The notes under the pieces are model-generated. The model searched no databases. It was not told the DNA's origin and saw only the letters and a program-made list of their open reading frames with translations. The translations under genes were made by a program, and so were the position numbers. From Clostridiaceae bacterium (GTDB taxonomy: Bacteria; Bacillota; Clostridia; Oscillospirales; Acutalibacteraceae), in NCBI GenBank assembly GCA_030530095.1, contig JAUMVO010000006.1, forward strand, positions 1 to 64,000: 64,000 nucleotides of DNA. Reading direction: 5' to 3'. Each line of letters begins with the position of its first letter. Position 1 is the stretch's first letter. This document shows, piece after piece, positions 33,581-43,203 of this stretch.

Positions 33581-34557
33581 TTCCGACTCCTCTCCTCGGG
33601 ATAAATTACTCCCCATTCTTTTCTTGTCCTTGTCATCATATCCATTACGTCCTTTGTTAAATCAAGGCGCATAACGTTCTCGCCGCTGACCGATTTTTCC
33701 ATATCGTCGATTTCGTAGGTCAGAACCGAAACGTCGGAATTACTCGTCAGCGTTACGGGTTCGCGCCCGTCAAGGAAGGTTATTACGGCCCTACGCGAAC
33801 GGTTGTAATTATCAAATTCAACATAGCCCTTTTCAAACGAAACGGTAGCCGTTCTCGGAAGCTTTGCCGTAAGCGAAAGAGTGACTGATGCCATCTCACC
33901 GTAAGAGTTGTTCAACAGCATCAGCGCCTGCTCGTCAACGCCCGTAGGGGCAAGCTTTACCGTCGACTTAATCTCGGTTGCGTTTTCGCTTAAGAAATAA
34001 CGAGCGAAAGACAGCGCGTATACTCCGATATCGAGCATAGCTCCGCCGGCAAGCTCGGGATTGAAAAAGCGGTTGGTCATATCGTAGTCCTTATTGCTGC
34101 CGAGATTGACCTCAATCATTTTAAGTCTGCCGAGCTCTCCCCTTTTTATATATCCGGAAACCTCGGCGTAAACGGGCATATGGTAAACCGTCATAGCCTC
34201 AGCCAGAATCACACCGTTTTCCATACACGCAGCAATACCCGCTTCAAGCTCGTCGGAATTAAGAGTTACAGCCTTCTCACAGAGCACGTGCTTCTTATGC
34301 TTTGCCGCTTCGAGTATATATTCAATATGGCGGTTGTGCGGAACGGCGATATAGACTATGTCGATATCGGAATCCGAAAACAGTTCGTCGGCTGAACTAT
34401 ATACCTTTTCGATTCCGTATTTTCCGGCAAAAGCTTCGGCTCGCTCACGGGTGCGCGAACAAACGCCCGAAAAGCTTCTGCCCTTCTGTGCGAAAGCTTC
34501 AGCCATTTCGTTTGCGATATGACCGCAGCCGATAATGCCCCATTTATACTCTTTCAT
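33574..34557 (-). CDS. Gfo/Idh/MocA-family oxidoreductase
   Basis: 327 residues. The NAD(P)-binding GIIGCGHIANEMA at the N-terminus and CEKAVTLNSDE (near 93; the family EKP motif has Ala in place of Pro) are followed by the C-terminal alpha/beta domain with GGAMLDIGVYAL. It resembles dihydrodiol or sugar dehydrogenases that act on small polyols. It is transcribed divergently from the nitroreductase gene, and an 18-bp palindrome lies between them. Its ribosome site and operon link with the ABC exporter suggest a shared substrate. Confidence 0.88.
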   Translation of the reverse strand: MKEYKWGIIGCGHIANEMAEAFAQKGRSFSGVCSRTRERAEAFAGKYGIEKVYSSADELFSDSDIDIVYIAVPHNRHIEYILEAAKHKKHVLCEKAVTLNSDELEAGIAACMENGVILAEAMTVYHMPVYAEVSGYIKRGELGRLKMIEVNLGSNKDYDMTNRFFNPELAGGAMLDIGVYALSFARYFLSENATEIKSTVKLAPTGVDEQALMLLNNSYGEMASVTLSLTAKLPRTATVSFEKGYVEFDNYNRSRRAVITFLDGREPVTLTSNSDVSVLTYEIDDMEKSVSGENVMRLDLTKDVMDMMTRTRKEWGVIYPEERSRKW

Positions 34558-34581
34558 AATAAACTCTCCGTCGTTTTTTGT

Positions 34582-34629
34582 ACTATATAATTATATAGTC
34601 TTGTCAAGGCAAATGCAATATGATATTAT
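34582..34629. promoter_or_regulatory. Divergent promoters with an 18-bp palindrome
   Basis: ACTATATAATTATATAGT (34582-34599) is a perfect palindrome. For the plus gene, TTGTCA (34601-34606) and TATTAT (34624-34629) are 17 bp apart. For the minus gene, TTGCAT and a TATAAT inside the palindrome are 17 bp apart. One regulator bound there could control both genes. Confidence 0.6.
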
Positions 34630-34659
34630 CGACTTACAGTACATCGGGAGGCGATAATA

Positions 34660-35442
34660 ATGAGCCGTAAATCAAACAATTGTGTAGTAATCGACAAAGA
34701 AAAATGTATTGGTTGTGCAAAGTGCGTTAAGGATTGCGTTGCCTTCGCACTTTATATTGAAAACGGTAAGGCAAACGTTAGAGAGGGCTGTATAGAGTGC
34801 GGACACTGCTTTGCTATATGCCCTGTCGGCGCGGTTGATATGCCCGCCTATGACAAAAGCGATTGCGAAGGCATAACAAGTCTGAGTGAAATCAATTCCG
34901 AAACACTTCTTGCGGGTATAAAGAGCAGACGAACAATAAGACAGTATAAGAGTACACCCATCGAGAAAGAAAAACTTGATATGATTCTTAAGGCGGGACA
35001 GTACGCACCGACCGGCGGAAACTCGCAGAACGTGGCGTTCACGATTCTCGGTTCGAAGCAGGATGAAATCGAAAGAGAGTGCGTCAAGCTGTTTCGTGCG
35101 GGTGTCGGCGTAGGCTCGGTATTTTCTAAAATGCTGAAGAACACGGAGATAAGCGACAACTTCTTTTTCAAGGGCGCGCCGTTGGTCATTGTGGTTTCCG
35201 GACACAGTGAGGTCAACGCGACGATTGCCGCCGCATATATGGAGCTTGAGGCAAATTCTCTCGGACTGGGTGTGCTTTACAGCGGTTTTTTCTGCAGCTG
35301 TGCTAAGATAAATCCGAAAATCAGATCAGCCTTGAAGCTCCCCAAGGGACACAAGGCAGTCTGTTGTTTAATCATGGGATATCCCGACGTAAAATACGAA
35401 AGGACAGCGCCGAGGAGAAAGCACGAAGTAAAGACGTTATGA
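34660..35442 (+). CDS. Ferredoxin-nitroreductase fusion
   Basis: 260 residues. Two [4Fe-4S] motifs lie at the N-terminus: CIGCAKCVKDC (near 18) and CIECGHCFAICP (near 47). The nitroreductase fold follows: SRRTIRQYKSTPIEKEKLDM (FMN-binding Arg near 91) and the late GLGVLYSGFF. This fusion is common in anaerobic Clostridia and archaea and passes electrons from ferredoxin to FMN for reducing nitro, quinone or other small compounds. Confidence 0.92.
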   Translation: MSRKSNNCVVIDKEKCIGCAKCVKDCVAFALYIENGKANVREGCIECGHCFAICPVGAVDMPAYDKSDCEGITSLSEINSETLLAGIKSRRTIRQYKSTPIEKEKLDMILKAGQYAPTGGNSQNVAFTILGSKQDEIERECVKLFRAGVGVGSVFSKMLKNTEISDNFFFKGAPLVIVVSGHSEVNATIAAAYMELEANSLGLGVLYSGFFCSCAKINPKIRSALKLPKGHKAVCCLIMGYPDVKYERTAPRRKHEVKTL

Positions 35443-35460
35443 ATACTTATACAAAAAGTA

Positions 35461-35495
35461 ACAGAGCGCAGGAATTAACCTGCGCTCTGTGTTTT
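35461..35495. terminator. Terminator between convergent genes
   Basis: ACAGAGCGCAGG (35461-35472), 6 nt, CCTGCGCTCTGT (35479-35490), then GTTTTT. Confidence 0.9.
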
Positions 35496-35507
35496 TATGC
35501 TGTTTTC

Positions 35508-36155
35508 TCAGATAATTCCGAGCGGTATGAGAACTGCAAGCAGTACCGCAACCGTGCCCCAAAGGCAGATAAGGAATTTCTTCTGAGTTTTGCGCGGCTT
35601 GTCGTAAATAAGGTTTGCCGCAAGGAAGAACGGGATATAGGTCGTGATAAATACGGGAAGCGCTCCCCACCATTTGTAAACCCAGATAAACGCGGGAGTC
35701 GATGCGAGGAATATCTCGAACACCGAGAAGAACGCCGCATTGCCTATCGCGAAGAGTACGCGGTTGTTGATGCCGAGTATTTTCTTGTTTTTGTCCTCGG
35801 GCAGAAGCTCAACGCTCATAAATCCCGCAACCGAGAACATAAGCGAAAGCTCCCACGACACGCCGACGAGCAATATAAAGCTCGTGCTTTCGGGTGAAAC
35901 GTGCCACAGCGCATAGCCGGTAAAATGGCAGATAACGGCGTTGGCTATTTCATAGAGCCAATGTACGCCGTAAAGCGCAAGCGCAGCGGCCATACCGTTG
36001 TAGTTTTTCTTTTTGTACTGCGGAATCCAGATTCCGACAATTACAAGCGCAAGAAGTGTAATGAACGTCCAATTGAAGTTGTCCGTGCTTCTGACGGCGG
36101 CTTTTGCCGCTTCGGCGGCAGCCATCGCAGCAGCGGAACCGTCTCCGAATAACAT
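35508..36155 (-). CDS. Polytopic membrane protein of unknown function
   Basis: 215 residues. An Ala-rich amphipathic N-terminus (AAAMAAAEAAKAAVR) is followed by about six hydrophobic segments. Conserved-looking polar positions inside membrane regions include GVHWLYEIANAVICHFTGYA and GVSWELSLMFSV, with several His, Glu and Trp. I do not recognise a family. AAGGAGCGTGAC precedes the start. It may be co-transcribed with citrate synthase upstream, which ends 38 bp away. Confidence 0.7.
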   Translation of the reverse strand: MLFGDGSAAAMAAAEAAKAAVRSTDNFNWTFITLLALVIVGIWIPQYKKKNYNGMAAALALYGVHWLYEIANAVICHFTGYALWHVSPESTSFILLVGVSWELSLMFSVAGFMSVELLPEDKNKKILGINNRVLFAIGNAAFFSVFEIFLASTPAFIWVYKWWGALPVFITTYIPFFLAANLIYDKPRKTQKKFLICLWGTVAVLLAVLIPLGII

Positions 36156-36192
36156 AGTGTCACGCTCCTTTTTTATTTAATATTTATATTTT

Positions 36193-37554
36193 TTATCTTT
36201 CCTCCAACGGAAGATAAACCTGCGGCTCGGAAACACTGCGGTAAGCAGGTCTGATAATCTTATCCGTATTGATAAGCTCCTCAATTCTGTGAGCCGACCA
36301 GCCCGACACACGCGCAATGGCAAAAATCGGCGTGAACAGCTCACGAGGGATACCGAGCATACTGTAAACAAATCCGCTGTAGAAGTCGACGTTTACGCTT
36401 ACGCCCTTGTATATTCTTCGCTTGGAAGCTATTATTTCCTTGCCGATACGCTCTATGTTCGAGTAAAGCTCAAAATCGTCCTCCCTGCCCTTTTCGACGG
36501 CAAGCTCCTTTACGAAGGATTTGAAGACCTTCGCTCTCGGGTCGGAAACGGAATAGATAGCGTGTCCCATACCGTAGATAAGTCCCTTGTTATCAAACGC
36601 GCGTCGGTCAACTATCTTTTCAAGATAATTCTTCACCTCGTCAAGGTCCTTTGTGTCTCTTACGTTTTCCTTAAGGTCGTCTATCATTTCGACAACCTTT
36701 ATATTGGCGCCGCCGTGCTTTGGTCCCTTGAGTGACGAAAGCGCCGCCGCCATAACGGAATAGGTATCAGAGCCCGCTGAGGTTACGACGTGAGTCGTGA
36801 ACGACGAGTTGTTACCGCCGCCGTGCTCCATATGAAGAATAAGCGCCGTGTCGAGCACTCGGGCTTCAAGCGGTGAAAAGTTCATATCGGGGCGAAGCAT
36901 TCGTAAAATGTTTTCACTTGTGGAAAGCTTGGAATCGGGACGGTGAATGTATAACGAATCGTTTCTGTCGTAGTAATTGTATGCCTGATAAGCATAAACC
37001 GAAAGCATCGGGAAGCAGCTTATCATACGAAGGCACTGAACTAAAACGTTGCTCAGTTCAAGATTTGACGCCTCGTCGTCGTAAGCGGCAAGCGTGAGCA
37101 CGCTTCTGGTTATGGAGTTCATAATATCCTTGCCCGAAGCCTTCATTATAACGTCGCGCGTAAAGTTGGTAGGCAGCGTGCGAAGCGACGCAAGAAGGCT
37201 GGCAAATTCCTTTAACTGCGCCTTATCCGGAAGTTTACCGAAGAGCAGAAGATAGGTTGCCTCCTCAAAGCCGAAGCGCCTGTCTCCCCTGCCGTTAATA
37301 AGGTCAATGACGTTTATTCCGCGGTATGACAGTCTGCCGTCGCACGGCACACGTGTACCGTCTTCCTTTTCCTCAAAAGCGATAATCTCGGAAATCGAGG
37401 TAAGGCCGGCGAGCACGCCCGTTCCGTTTTTGTCACGCAATCCGCGCTTTACACCGTATTTATCGTAAAGGTCAACGTCAATACTTCCGTTTTCAACGCA
37501 TAACTTTGCATATTCTGTTTTATACTGTTCAATTTCAGCCTTTGTAAGCTTCAT
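36193..37554 (-). CDS. gltA: Citrate synthase (Si type)
   Basis: 453 residues. Catalytic and binding motifs are present: MEHGGGNNSSFTTHVV (near 237), GLIYGMGHAIYSVSDPRA (near 318) and VNVDFYSGFVYSMLGIP (near 372), which supply the two His and the Asp of the active site. It condenses acetyl-CoA with oxaloacetate. The N-terminus is about 50 residues longer than in compact bacterial enzymes, as in other clostridial citrate synthases. AAAGGAGG precedes the ATG. It stands just before the folate genes but has its own position in the same strand series. Confidence 0.93.
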   Translation of the reverse strand: MKLTKAEIEQYKTEYAKLCVENGSIDVDLYDKYGVKRGLRDKNGTGVLAGLTSISEIIAFEEKEDGTRVPCDGRLSYRGINVIDLINGRGDRRFGFEEATYLLLFGKLPDKAQLKEFASLLASLRTLPTNFTRDVIMKASGKDIMNSITRSVLTLAAYDDEASNLELSNVLVQCLRMISCFPMLSVYAYQAYNYYDRNDSLYIHRPDSKLSTSENILRMLRPDMNFSPLEARVLDTALILHMEHGGGNNSSFTTHVVTSAGSDTYSVMAAALSSLKGPKHGGANIKVVEMIDDLKENVRDTKDLDEVKNYLEKIVDRRAFDNKGLIYGMGHAIYSVSDPRAKVFKSFVKELAVEKGREDDFELYSNIERIGKEIIASKRRIYKGVSVNVDFYSGFVYSMLGIPRELFTPIFAIARVSGWSAHRIEELINTDKIIRPAYRSVSEPQVYLPLEER

Positions 37555-37581
37555 AATACGCCTCCTTTAAGGGGGTGATTT

Positions 37582-38058
37582 TTATTCACTGTATATTGAT
37601 AATTTTGTTTTATCGGTTGCTTCGTATTCCTTTTCAAAATCAAAGCCTAACGCTTTGCCGTCGGGAAATAAGCCGTGAAGCGGAACGAGAACGAAATCGC
37701 GCTGTAAAATAAAGGGATGCGGAACCGTCAGTTCTTCGCTTTCCAGTTCAAAGTCTTCATACAAAAGCACGTCGATATCAATAATTCTCGGGCCGTTTCT
37801 GAATTTACGCACTCTGCCGAGCGCCGCTTCAATGCCAAGACACGCGCCGAGAAGCGCATGCGGGGTCAAATCGGTTTCGACAAGAACGGCGCAGTTGAGA
37901 AAGCGCGCCTGCTCGGTATAACCCCATGGCTCGGTTTCATAGACAGACGAGGTTTTTATTATCTTTGTTTTGGGTAATAGAGCGATTGAATTCAAGGCGT
38001 TTTCGAGATTTACAAGCCTTTCGCCCATATTCGTACCCAAGCCTAAAACAGCCTTCAT
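37582..38058 (-). CDS. folK: 2-amino-4-hydroxy-6-hydroxymethyldihydropteridine pyrophosphokinase
   Basis: 158 residues from ATG 38058. LGLGTNMGERLVNLENAL at the start, SSVYETEPWGYTEQARFLN and the metal-binding NGPRIIDIDVLLY (near 93) are the HPPK signatures. It transfers pyrophosphate from ATP to the pterin in folate synthesis. The frame continues upstream within folB but the ATG that overlaps the folB stop by one base (TAATG) is the likely start. Last gene of folE-folP-folB-folK. Confidence 0.96.
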   Translation of the reverse strand: MKAVLGLGTNMGERLVNLENALNSIALLPKTKIIKTSSVYETEPWGYTEQARFLNCAVLVETDLTPHALLGACLGIEAALGRVRKFRNGPRIIDIDVLLYEDFELESEELTVPHPFILQRDFVLVPLHGLFPDGKALGFDFEKEYEATDKTKLSIYSE

Positions 38059-38417
38059 TATCTTTTCCTCGTTATCTCGACCGCGACGTAACCGAAATCG
38101 GCAGAAATCGGAGCGTCGGGCTTCATTACCTTGACGGTAATCTCGTTTACGGGCGGATATTCGGCAAGTATAGCATCGGCGATAACGCCCGCACATTTTT
38201 CAATTAAATCATACTTTTCGGCGGTAAAGACACGTCTGACCGTCTTTATCATTTTAGCGTAACTGACGGTATCGTCGAGGTTATCGGACTCACACGGTGC
38301 AGACAAATCAAGATATGCTGTCAGATCTATAACAAATTCCTGACCGTTCTGCTTTTCCTCTTCGTTTACGCCGTGATACGCGAAAAGACGAAGTCCGCGA
38401 ACTATAATCTTATCCAT
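38058..38417 (-). CDS. folB: Dihydroneopterin aldolase
   Basis: 119 residues. IIVRGLRLFAYHGVNEEEKQ with the catalytic Tyr-His-Gly and EKCAGVIADAILAEYP plus ITVKVMKPDAPI at the C-terminus define the family. It converts dihydroneopterin to the hydroxymethyl pterin used by FolK and releases glycolaldehyde. It starts 2 bp after folP and overlaps folK by one base. Confidence 0.96.
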   Translation of the reverse strand: MDKIIVRGLRLFAYHGVNEEEKQNGQEFVIDLTAYLDLSAPCESDNLDDTVSYAKMIKTVRRVFTAEKYDLIEKCAGVIADAILAEYPPVNEITVKVMKPDAPISADFGYVAVEITRKR

Positions 38418-38419
38418 AA

Positions 38420-39259
38420 TTACCTCACAATTCTGTCAGCCGCTTCGGCGGCAATCTTAGCCTCTCTGACGTTGTGTACTCTGATAAAATCGGCACCGCC
38501 CGCTATTGCAAGCGTATCGTAGGCTATAGTTGAATACAGCCTGTCCGCCTTTGTCATATCGGGCAAAACAGAGGTCACACGCTTGTTGGAAAGTGCGACC
38601 AGAAGCGCTCTGCCCTCTTTTCTGAACGTGCTCATATTTTTCAAAAGCTCGTTATCGTCAAACTGATTTTTTGAGAATCCTATGCCTATGTCAAAGAGAA
38701 CCTGCTCTTTTGAAATGCCTGCATTTTCAAGCTCTTTTTCACAGTTTTCAAAGAAGGCTTCGACGCTGTTTGCAACGCCGCCGCACTCGGTATAATCGGC
38801 TGCCTCTTTTGAGGAAAACAACGGATTGTGCATCACCGTATAACCTGCCTTGTGCTTTTTGATAAGTTTAAGCATCTCGGGGTTAATTATTCCGCTTACG
38901 TCGTTAATAATCTTCGCTCCGCTTTCAAGCGCAAAACGCGCAACCTCGGGGTAAAAGGTGTCAACGGAGACGGGAACAGCGGTAGCTTTAATGATTTCGG
39001 GGAGCATATCTCCGATTACCTTAAGCTCGTCCTTGACGCTGAGAATTTCGACCTCGGGGTTGGTCGAATTTGCGCCTACGTCGATTATATCGGCGCCGTC
39101 CATTTCAAGACGCCTTAAATGGCTTACCGCCCTGTCGATTGAATTGTATCTTCCGCCGTCATAAAAGGAATCGGGGGTGATATTGAGTACGCCCATTATG
39201 TATGTTCTTTTGCCCGTTTCAAAGCAAAAGCCGTTACCCTTGAAACTCATATTATTCAC
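38420..39259 (-). CDS. folP: Dihydropteroate synthase
   Basis: 279 residues. [18 protein letters not shown] (near 21) and [15 protein letters not shown] (near 54) are the two family signatures; KIINDVSGI and VALSNKR complete the pterin and pABA sites. It joins p-aminobenzoate to the pterin pyrophosphate and is the target of sulfonamides. GANST replaces the commoner GGEST in the second loop. Its start overlaps the folE end by 8 bp. Confidence 0.95.
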   Translation of the reverse strand: MNNMSFKGNGFCFETGKRTYIMGVLNITPDSFYDGGRYNSIDRAVSHLRRLEMDGADIIDVGANSTNPEVEILSVKDELKVIGDMLPEIIKATAVPVSVDTFYPEVARFALESGAKIINDVSGIINPEMLKLIKKHKAGYTVMHNPLFSSKEAADYTECGGVANSVEAFFENCEKELENAGISKEQVLFDIGIGFSKNQFDDNELLKNMSTFRKEGRALLVALSNKRVTSVLPDMTKADRLYSTIAYDTLAIAGGADFIRVHNVREAKIAAEAADRIVR

Positions 39260-39815
39260 CTCTGAGCAATAAACTCATAGCCTCGCTTCTCGTCTTGGCG
39301 TCACTTCTCATAGCGCCGCGAAGAGCGGAGGTCTGAGTCTTGGAACCTGCAGCGCGTGCGCCGCGCATTGTCATACAGAAATGCTCGGCTTCAATAACGA
39401 CCGCAACGCCCTTTGCCGAGAGATTTTCATCAAGAAAATCGGCTATCTGACTCGTCAGTCTCTCCTGAAGCTGAGGACGGCGGGCAAATGAATTTACTAT
39501 TCTTGCAAGTTTTGAAAGCCCTATAACCTTGCCGTCGGTTGAAATGTAGGCGATATGCGCCTTACCGACGAAGGGAAGCAAGTGATGCTCGCACATCGAG
39601 TAAAGCGGAATGTCGCGAACAACGACCATTTCGTTTACGTTGCCCTCGTTAAAAATCTTGAGATGCTTTTTGGGGTCCTCCTCAAGACCTGCGAAGATTT
39701 CCTCGTACATTCTTGCAACTCTTGCGGGAGTCTCCTGAAGCCCCTCTCTGTCGGGGTCCTCGCCAACGGCGATAAGTATCTCCCTTACCGCGTTTTCAAT
39801 TCTTTCTCTGTCCAT
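39252..39815 (-). CDS. folE: GTP cyclohydrolase I
   Basis: 187 residues from ATG 39815, with AGAGGTG 6 nt upstream. The zinc ligands are in [17 protein letters not shown] (near 77) and [14 protein letters not shown] (near 143), the latter providing the second Cys. [20 protein letters not shown] is the family's central signature. It opens GTP to dihydroneopterin triphosphate, the first folate step, and heads the four-gene operon. Confidence 0.96.
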   Translation of the reverse strand: MDRERIENAVREILIAVGEDPDREGLQETPARVARMYEEIFAGLEEDPKKHLKIFNEGNVNEMVVVRDIPLYSMCEHHLLPFVGKAHIAYISTDGKVIGLSKLARIVNSFARRPQLQERLTSQIADFLDENLSAKGVAVVIEAEHFCMTMRGARAAGSKTQTSALRGAMRSDAKTRSEAMSLLLRGE

Positions 39816-39837
39816 AATTTCACCTCTTAGCTTTTGC

Positions 39838-41004
39838 CTATGAAAACACAAACCTGATATAGTCCATACTGTCGAACATTTCATATTCGACCTTATAAAA
39901 ATGCTTTCTTGACTGCCTTGAATTTATGTTTTCGATAACGCTCAGCACGTCGCCCGTATCGAGAAGCTCCTGCTTCATCTTTTCGTAGGCCTCGTGGTTG
40001 GTAAACATCATTTCGGCGGTATAATCGCCGTTCTGAATGTTTCTGACCGCGTTATCCTGCAGTGCGCCCTTTGCAACGCTGTCATAGCTGTGAAAAAGTG
40101 AGTTTTTGCTTGAATAATAGTTGCTGAAAAGCGAATTACAGCCGTTGTCAGCCGAGGGCTCTATACTGAAGTGGTCCCTGTCGATAAGCTCCTGATTTAC
40201 GTTGAAATAGAAATAGCACTTTTCGAGCGTAACGTTCTGCTTGTCGAAGTCGTCCCACGTGACGTCAAGGTAATAATTCTGTCCGTCTATTGTAACGACG
40301 TTCCACATGTGTCCTTCGGTCGCACCGTCAGGATTACGCGCGTCGCCGGTTACAAGATAGTTATGCACGCCCGCTCTGTTGAGAAGCAGCTGCGTTGCTC
40401 TCGCGTAGCCCTCGCAGACGGCTTCGCCGAGTATAAGCGCATCGTAAGCGCTGGTTCGAAGGTCGCTGCCGTCGTTAAGATATTTGCAGTGCTGACAAAT
40501 ATAGTCGTGAATAAACAGCTCTTTTTCGTAATCGTTGCCTGCATAAAGCTTTGAAGAAAGTCTGACAAGCAGATTCTCGAGAGCCGCGGTGTACGCTTCG
40601 TGCTGCTCGGCCGAATGAGTATAACTCGGCACGAAATAGTGTCTTGAACCTTCACTTATCAGCTGACAATCCTTACCGTAACAGATGAGCTCGGGATTGT
40701 CGTAGGAAATCGCATACATAAGAGCATCAAGTTCCTCGTCGTTAAGCTTGGGTATCTCAATTCTCTCGGTGTGTTTGGGTATCTCGGGAACGATGAGAGT
40801 ATATGCAATTTTGGCATTATTGCTCAGCCGTTTGTAATAATAGCGGTCGTTAACGCCCTTCTCTTCAACTCGGTTTTCGTAAATAAGCTCAACCGACTGA
40901 AACTTTTTGCCGTAAACGGGCAAATCGTAATCCCTTATGGCAAACCATCCGCAAATGACAATGAATACCGCGGCAACTGCGCCGATAAGCTTTTTATTAT
41001 CCAT
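39838..41004 (-). CDS. Exported transglutaminase-like protein
   Basis: 388 residues from ATG 41004 (GGGAGG upstream). An N-terminal hydrophobic anchor ([19 protein letters not shown]) places the rest outside the membrane. The transglutaminase core has Cys in [11 protein letters not shown], His in [11 protein letters not shown] and Asp in YYLDVTWDD, a complete Cys-His-Asp triad of the bacterial cysteine-protease-like subgroup. It may process or cross-link surface proteins or peptidoglycan-linked peptides. It overlaps the end of the LCP-like gene by 8 bp. Confidence 0.85.
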   Translation of the reverse strand: MDNKKLIGAVAAVFIVICGWFAIRDYDLPVYGKKFQSVELIYENRVEEKGVNDRYYYKRLSNNAKIAYTLIVPEIPKHTERIEIPKLNDEELDALMYAISYDNPELICYGKDCQLISEGSRHYFVPSYTHSAEQHEAYTAALENLLVRLSSKLYAGNDYEKELFIHDYICQHCKYLNDGSDLRTSAYDALILGEAVCEGYARATQLLLNRAGVHNYLVTGDARNPDGATEGHMWNVVTIDGQNYYLDVTWDDFDKQNVTLEKCYFYFNVNQELIDRDHFSIEPSADNGCNSLFSNYYSSKNSLFHSYDSVAKGALQDNAVRNIQNGDYTAEMMFTNHEAYEKMKQELLDTGDVLSVIENINSRQSRKHFYKVEYEMFDSMDYIRFVFS

Positions 41005-41854
41005 TGTCGGCCTCCCTCTCGTTGGCGGCAACAATTTCGGACTCTGACTGCGAGAACGCAACAAGTCTGTCCTCATGCGCCTTGAAATCGACTATGGACA
41101 AATCGGTCTGGGAATTGTTTGCAATATACGAGAAAAGGCTTTCAGCCTTTGCCGCGTGCTGCTTTGAAAAAACAATCTTCAGAAACTGTGCAAACGCGTC
41201 AGCCTTATGATAAGAGTCGCAGTAATTGAGATATTTCAGATACAAATCAGCAGAAAGCGCCTGCTCGCCCGCGTTGAGTATCAGTCCGTCGGACGGATAA
41301 TCTATGGCGGATTCAACGTTTACGGTGACGTCCTCAAATTTAGTCAGAAAATTTTTGAACTGCGAGTCATTGTATTTTATATATCTGTCCGCTTCAAGTT
41401 TCAGACTGTTCACAACCGCATCCTTTAACGTGGTTGCGCCGTACTGAGTAAAATAGGCATTCAGACTGCCGTCAAATCCGTTATAGGAAACCGAAGTTGA
41501 AACGGGAATATCGAGCACTGTCATTTTCATCTGCTCATAATCGCAGGAAATGAGCATCACATAGTCAAGCGTATGCTCGGAATTCTCGCAGAAAACGAGT
41601 ACACTCGCGCTTCCCGTCTGAGGCTCGGGCTCGGTTGTCGCCTCGGTTGTCAGCTCGGTAGTCGTTTCCGCCGACGAGAAAACGTTGGATAAATCGAAGT
41701 TAAGATTTTTCATAAACATAAGCACGGAAACGCTCCCCAGCAGTATTACAAACACGCTGAAGGCGATTATGAAATGCTTTAAGTTTTTGCTTTTCTTTTT
41801 TTGCTCCCCTACGAATGAGAGCGACTTCGATTTTCTTCTCATATCAAAAAACAT
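40997..41854 (-). CDS. LytR-CpsA-Psr-like membrane protein, degenerate
   Basis: About 285 residues. A basic cytoplasmic N-terminus is followed by one membrane helix (LKHFIIAFSVFVILLGSVSV) and a Thr/Glu-rich linker (TTTELTTEATTEPEPQ). The extracellular domain follows the LCP pattern (SCDYEQMKMTVLDIPVSTSV, LNAYFTQYGATTLKDAV), but the usual Arg-Asp of the IPRDT motif is replaced by IPVST, so phosphotransferase activity is doubtful. The ATG at 41854 lies in the T tract of the clpX terminator and has no visible ribosome site; ATG 41842 is an alternative. Confidence 0.65.
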   Translation of the reverse strand: MFFDMRRKSKSLSFVGEQKKKSKNLKHFIIAFSVFVILLGSVSVLMFMKNLNFDLSNVFSSAETTTELTTEATTEPEPQTGSASVLVFCENSEHTLDYVMLISCDYEQMKMTVLDIPVSTSVSYNGFDGSLNAYFTQYGATTLKDAVVNSLKLEADRYIKYNDSQFKNFLTKFEDVTVNVESAIDYPSDGLILNAGEQALSADLYLKYLNYCDSYHKADAFAQFLKIVFSKQHAAKAESLFSYIANNSQTDLSIVDFKAHEDRLVAFSQSESEIVAANEREADNG

Positions 41855-41855
41855 A

Positions 41856-41888
41856 AGCCGACCGATTTGCCTGCCAAATCAATCGGCT
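41856..41888 (-). terminator. Terminator of the clpX operon, abutting the LCP-like start
   Basis: On the minus strand AGCCGATTGATTTG and CAAATCGGTCGGCT pair around a 5-nt loop and are followed by TATGTTTTTT. The ATG of the downstream gene is part of this T tract. Confidence 0.75.
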
Positions 41889-41893
41889 CTGAT

Positions 41894-43186
41894 TTAACTT
41901 ACGTCGGTTTTCGGCAGACCGTCAGGTCTCTTGAGCTTCTTCTCGCCGTTTGCCCTCTCAACAAGCGGGCTCTCGGATTTTTCAACGCAATCCTTTGTTA
42001 CGACTATCTTCTTGACGGATTTGTCGGCGGGAGCCTCGTACATAATGGGAAGCAATACGTTCTCCATTATAGAGCGCAGACCTCTCGCGCCCGTATTCTT
42101 TTCAAGCGTGAGCTTTGCGATAGCCTCAAGCGCGTCGTCGGTGAATTCAAGCTCGATGCCGTCCATACCGAACAGCGACTTGTACTGCTTTACAAGCGCA
42201 TTCTTGGGCTCGGTGAGAATTCTGACAAGCGCTTCCTCGTCGAGATTGTCAAGCGAAGTGATTACAGGCACTCTGCCGACAAGCTCGGGAATAAGACCGT
42301 ATTTGACGAGATCCTGAGGAATAACCTTCTGATAAATCTTCGCCATATCAATCTTGGACTTGTCGATAATTTCGCCGTTGAAGCCCAATGTGCTCTTACC
42401 GGTTCTCTGCTCGATAATCTTCTCAATGCCGTCAAAAGCGCCGCCGCAGATAAAGAGTATATTTGTCGTGTCAACCTGAATAAACTCCTGCTGAGGATGC
42501 TTTCTGCCGCCCTGGGGAGGTACGTTTGATACGGTGCCCTCAAGTATCTTGAGCAGTGCCTGCTGAACGCCCTCGCCGCTGACGTCGCGTGTAATCGAGC
42601 GGTTCTCGGACTTACGTGAAATCTTGTCAATTTCGTCAACATAGATTATGCCCGTCTGAGCCTTCTCGACGTCGTAGTCAGCAGCCTGAATCAGACGAAG
42701 CAGAATGTTCTCAACGTCCTCGCCTACGTAGCCAGCCTCAGTGAGAGTCGTGGCATCCGCTATGGCAAAGGGTACGTCGAGTATCTTTGCGAGCGTCTGG
42801 GCGAGCATTGTCTTGCCGACGCCCGTCGGTCCGAGAAGTACAACGTTGCTCTTCTGAAGTTCAACGTCGGATTTCGATTGATAGTATATTCTCTTGTAAT
42901 GGTTGTACACCGCAACGCTCAGCGCGATTTTTGCGGAGTCCTGACCTACAACGTACTCGTCAAGCTTTGCCTTGATTTCGTGCGGCTTGGGCAGTACCTT
43001 GTTTTCGTTTGCCTTGCGCGTTCCGGTTTTCCTCTTGAGGCTTTCTTCCTCAATAATGCCGGTGCAAAGGTCGACGCACTCGTTACAGATGCAGACACCG
43101 GGGCCCGCTATGAGCTTCTCGACCTGATCCTGCGACTTACCGCAGAAGGAACAGCGCATAAGCTTTTGTTCGTTATCTCTCGCCAT
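41894..43186 (-). CDS. clpX: ClpX, ATPase subunit of the ClpXP protease
   Basis: 430 residues. The N-terminal zinc-binding domain has [14 protein letters not shown] and CICNECV; the AAA+ module has Walker [10 protein letters not shown] (near 115), Walker [11 protein letters not shown] (near 179), pore loop GYVGEDVE and the IGF-like loop region near LGFNGEI. It unfolds tagged proteins and feeds them to ClpP. Third gene of tig-clpP-clpX, 17 bp after clpP. Confidence 0.97.
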   Translation of the reverse strand: MARDNEQKLMRCSFCGKSQDQVEKLIAGPGVCICNECVDLCTGIIEEESLKRKTGTRKANENKVLPKPHEIKAKLDEYVVGQDSAKIALSVAVYNHYKRIYYQSKSDVELQKSNVVLLGPTGVGKTMLAQTLAKILDVPFAIADATTLTEAGYVGEDVENILLRLIQAADYDVEKAQTGIIYVDEIDKISRKSENRSITRDVSGEGVQQALLKILEGTVSNVPPQGGRKHPQQEFIQVDTTNILFICGGAFDGIEKIIEQRTGKSTLGFNGEIIDKSKIDMAKIYQKVIPQDLVKYGLIPELVGRVPVITSLDNLDEEALVRILTEPKNALVKQYKSLFGMDGIELEFTDDALEAIAKLTLEKNTGARGLRSIMENVLLPIMYEAPADKSVKKIVVTKDCVEKSESPLVERANGEKKLKRPDGLPKTDVS

Positions 43187-43203
43187 TTAAGGCTACCTCC
43201 GAA

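Noticed and set aside
38061..38196. N-terminal extension of FolK
   Set aside because: It overlaps the end of folB in another frame; the TAATG overlap gives the usual FolK start.
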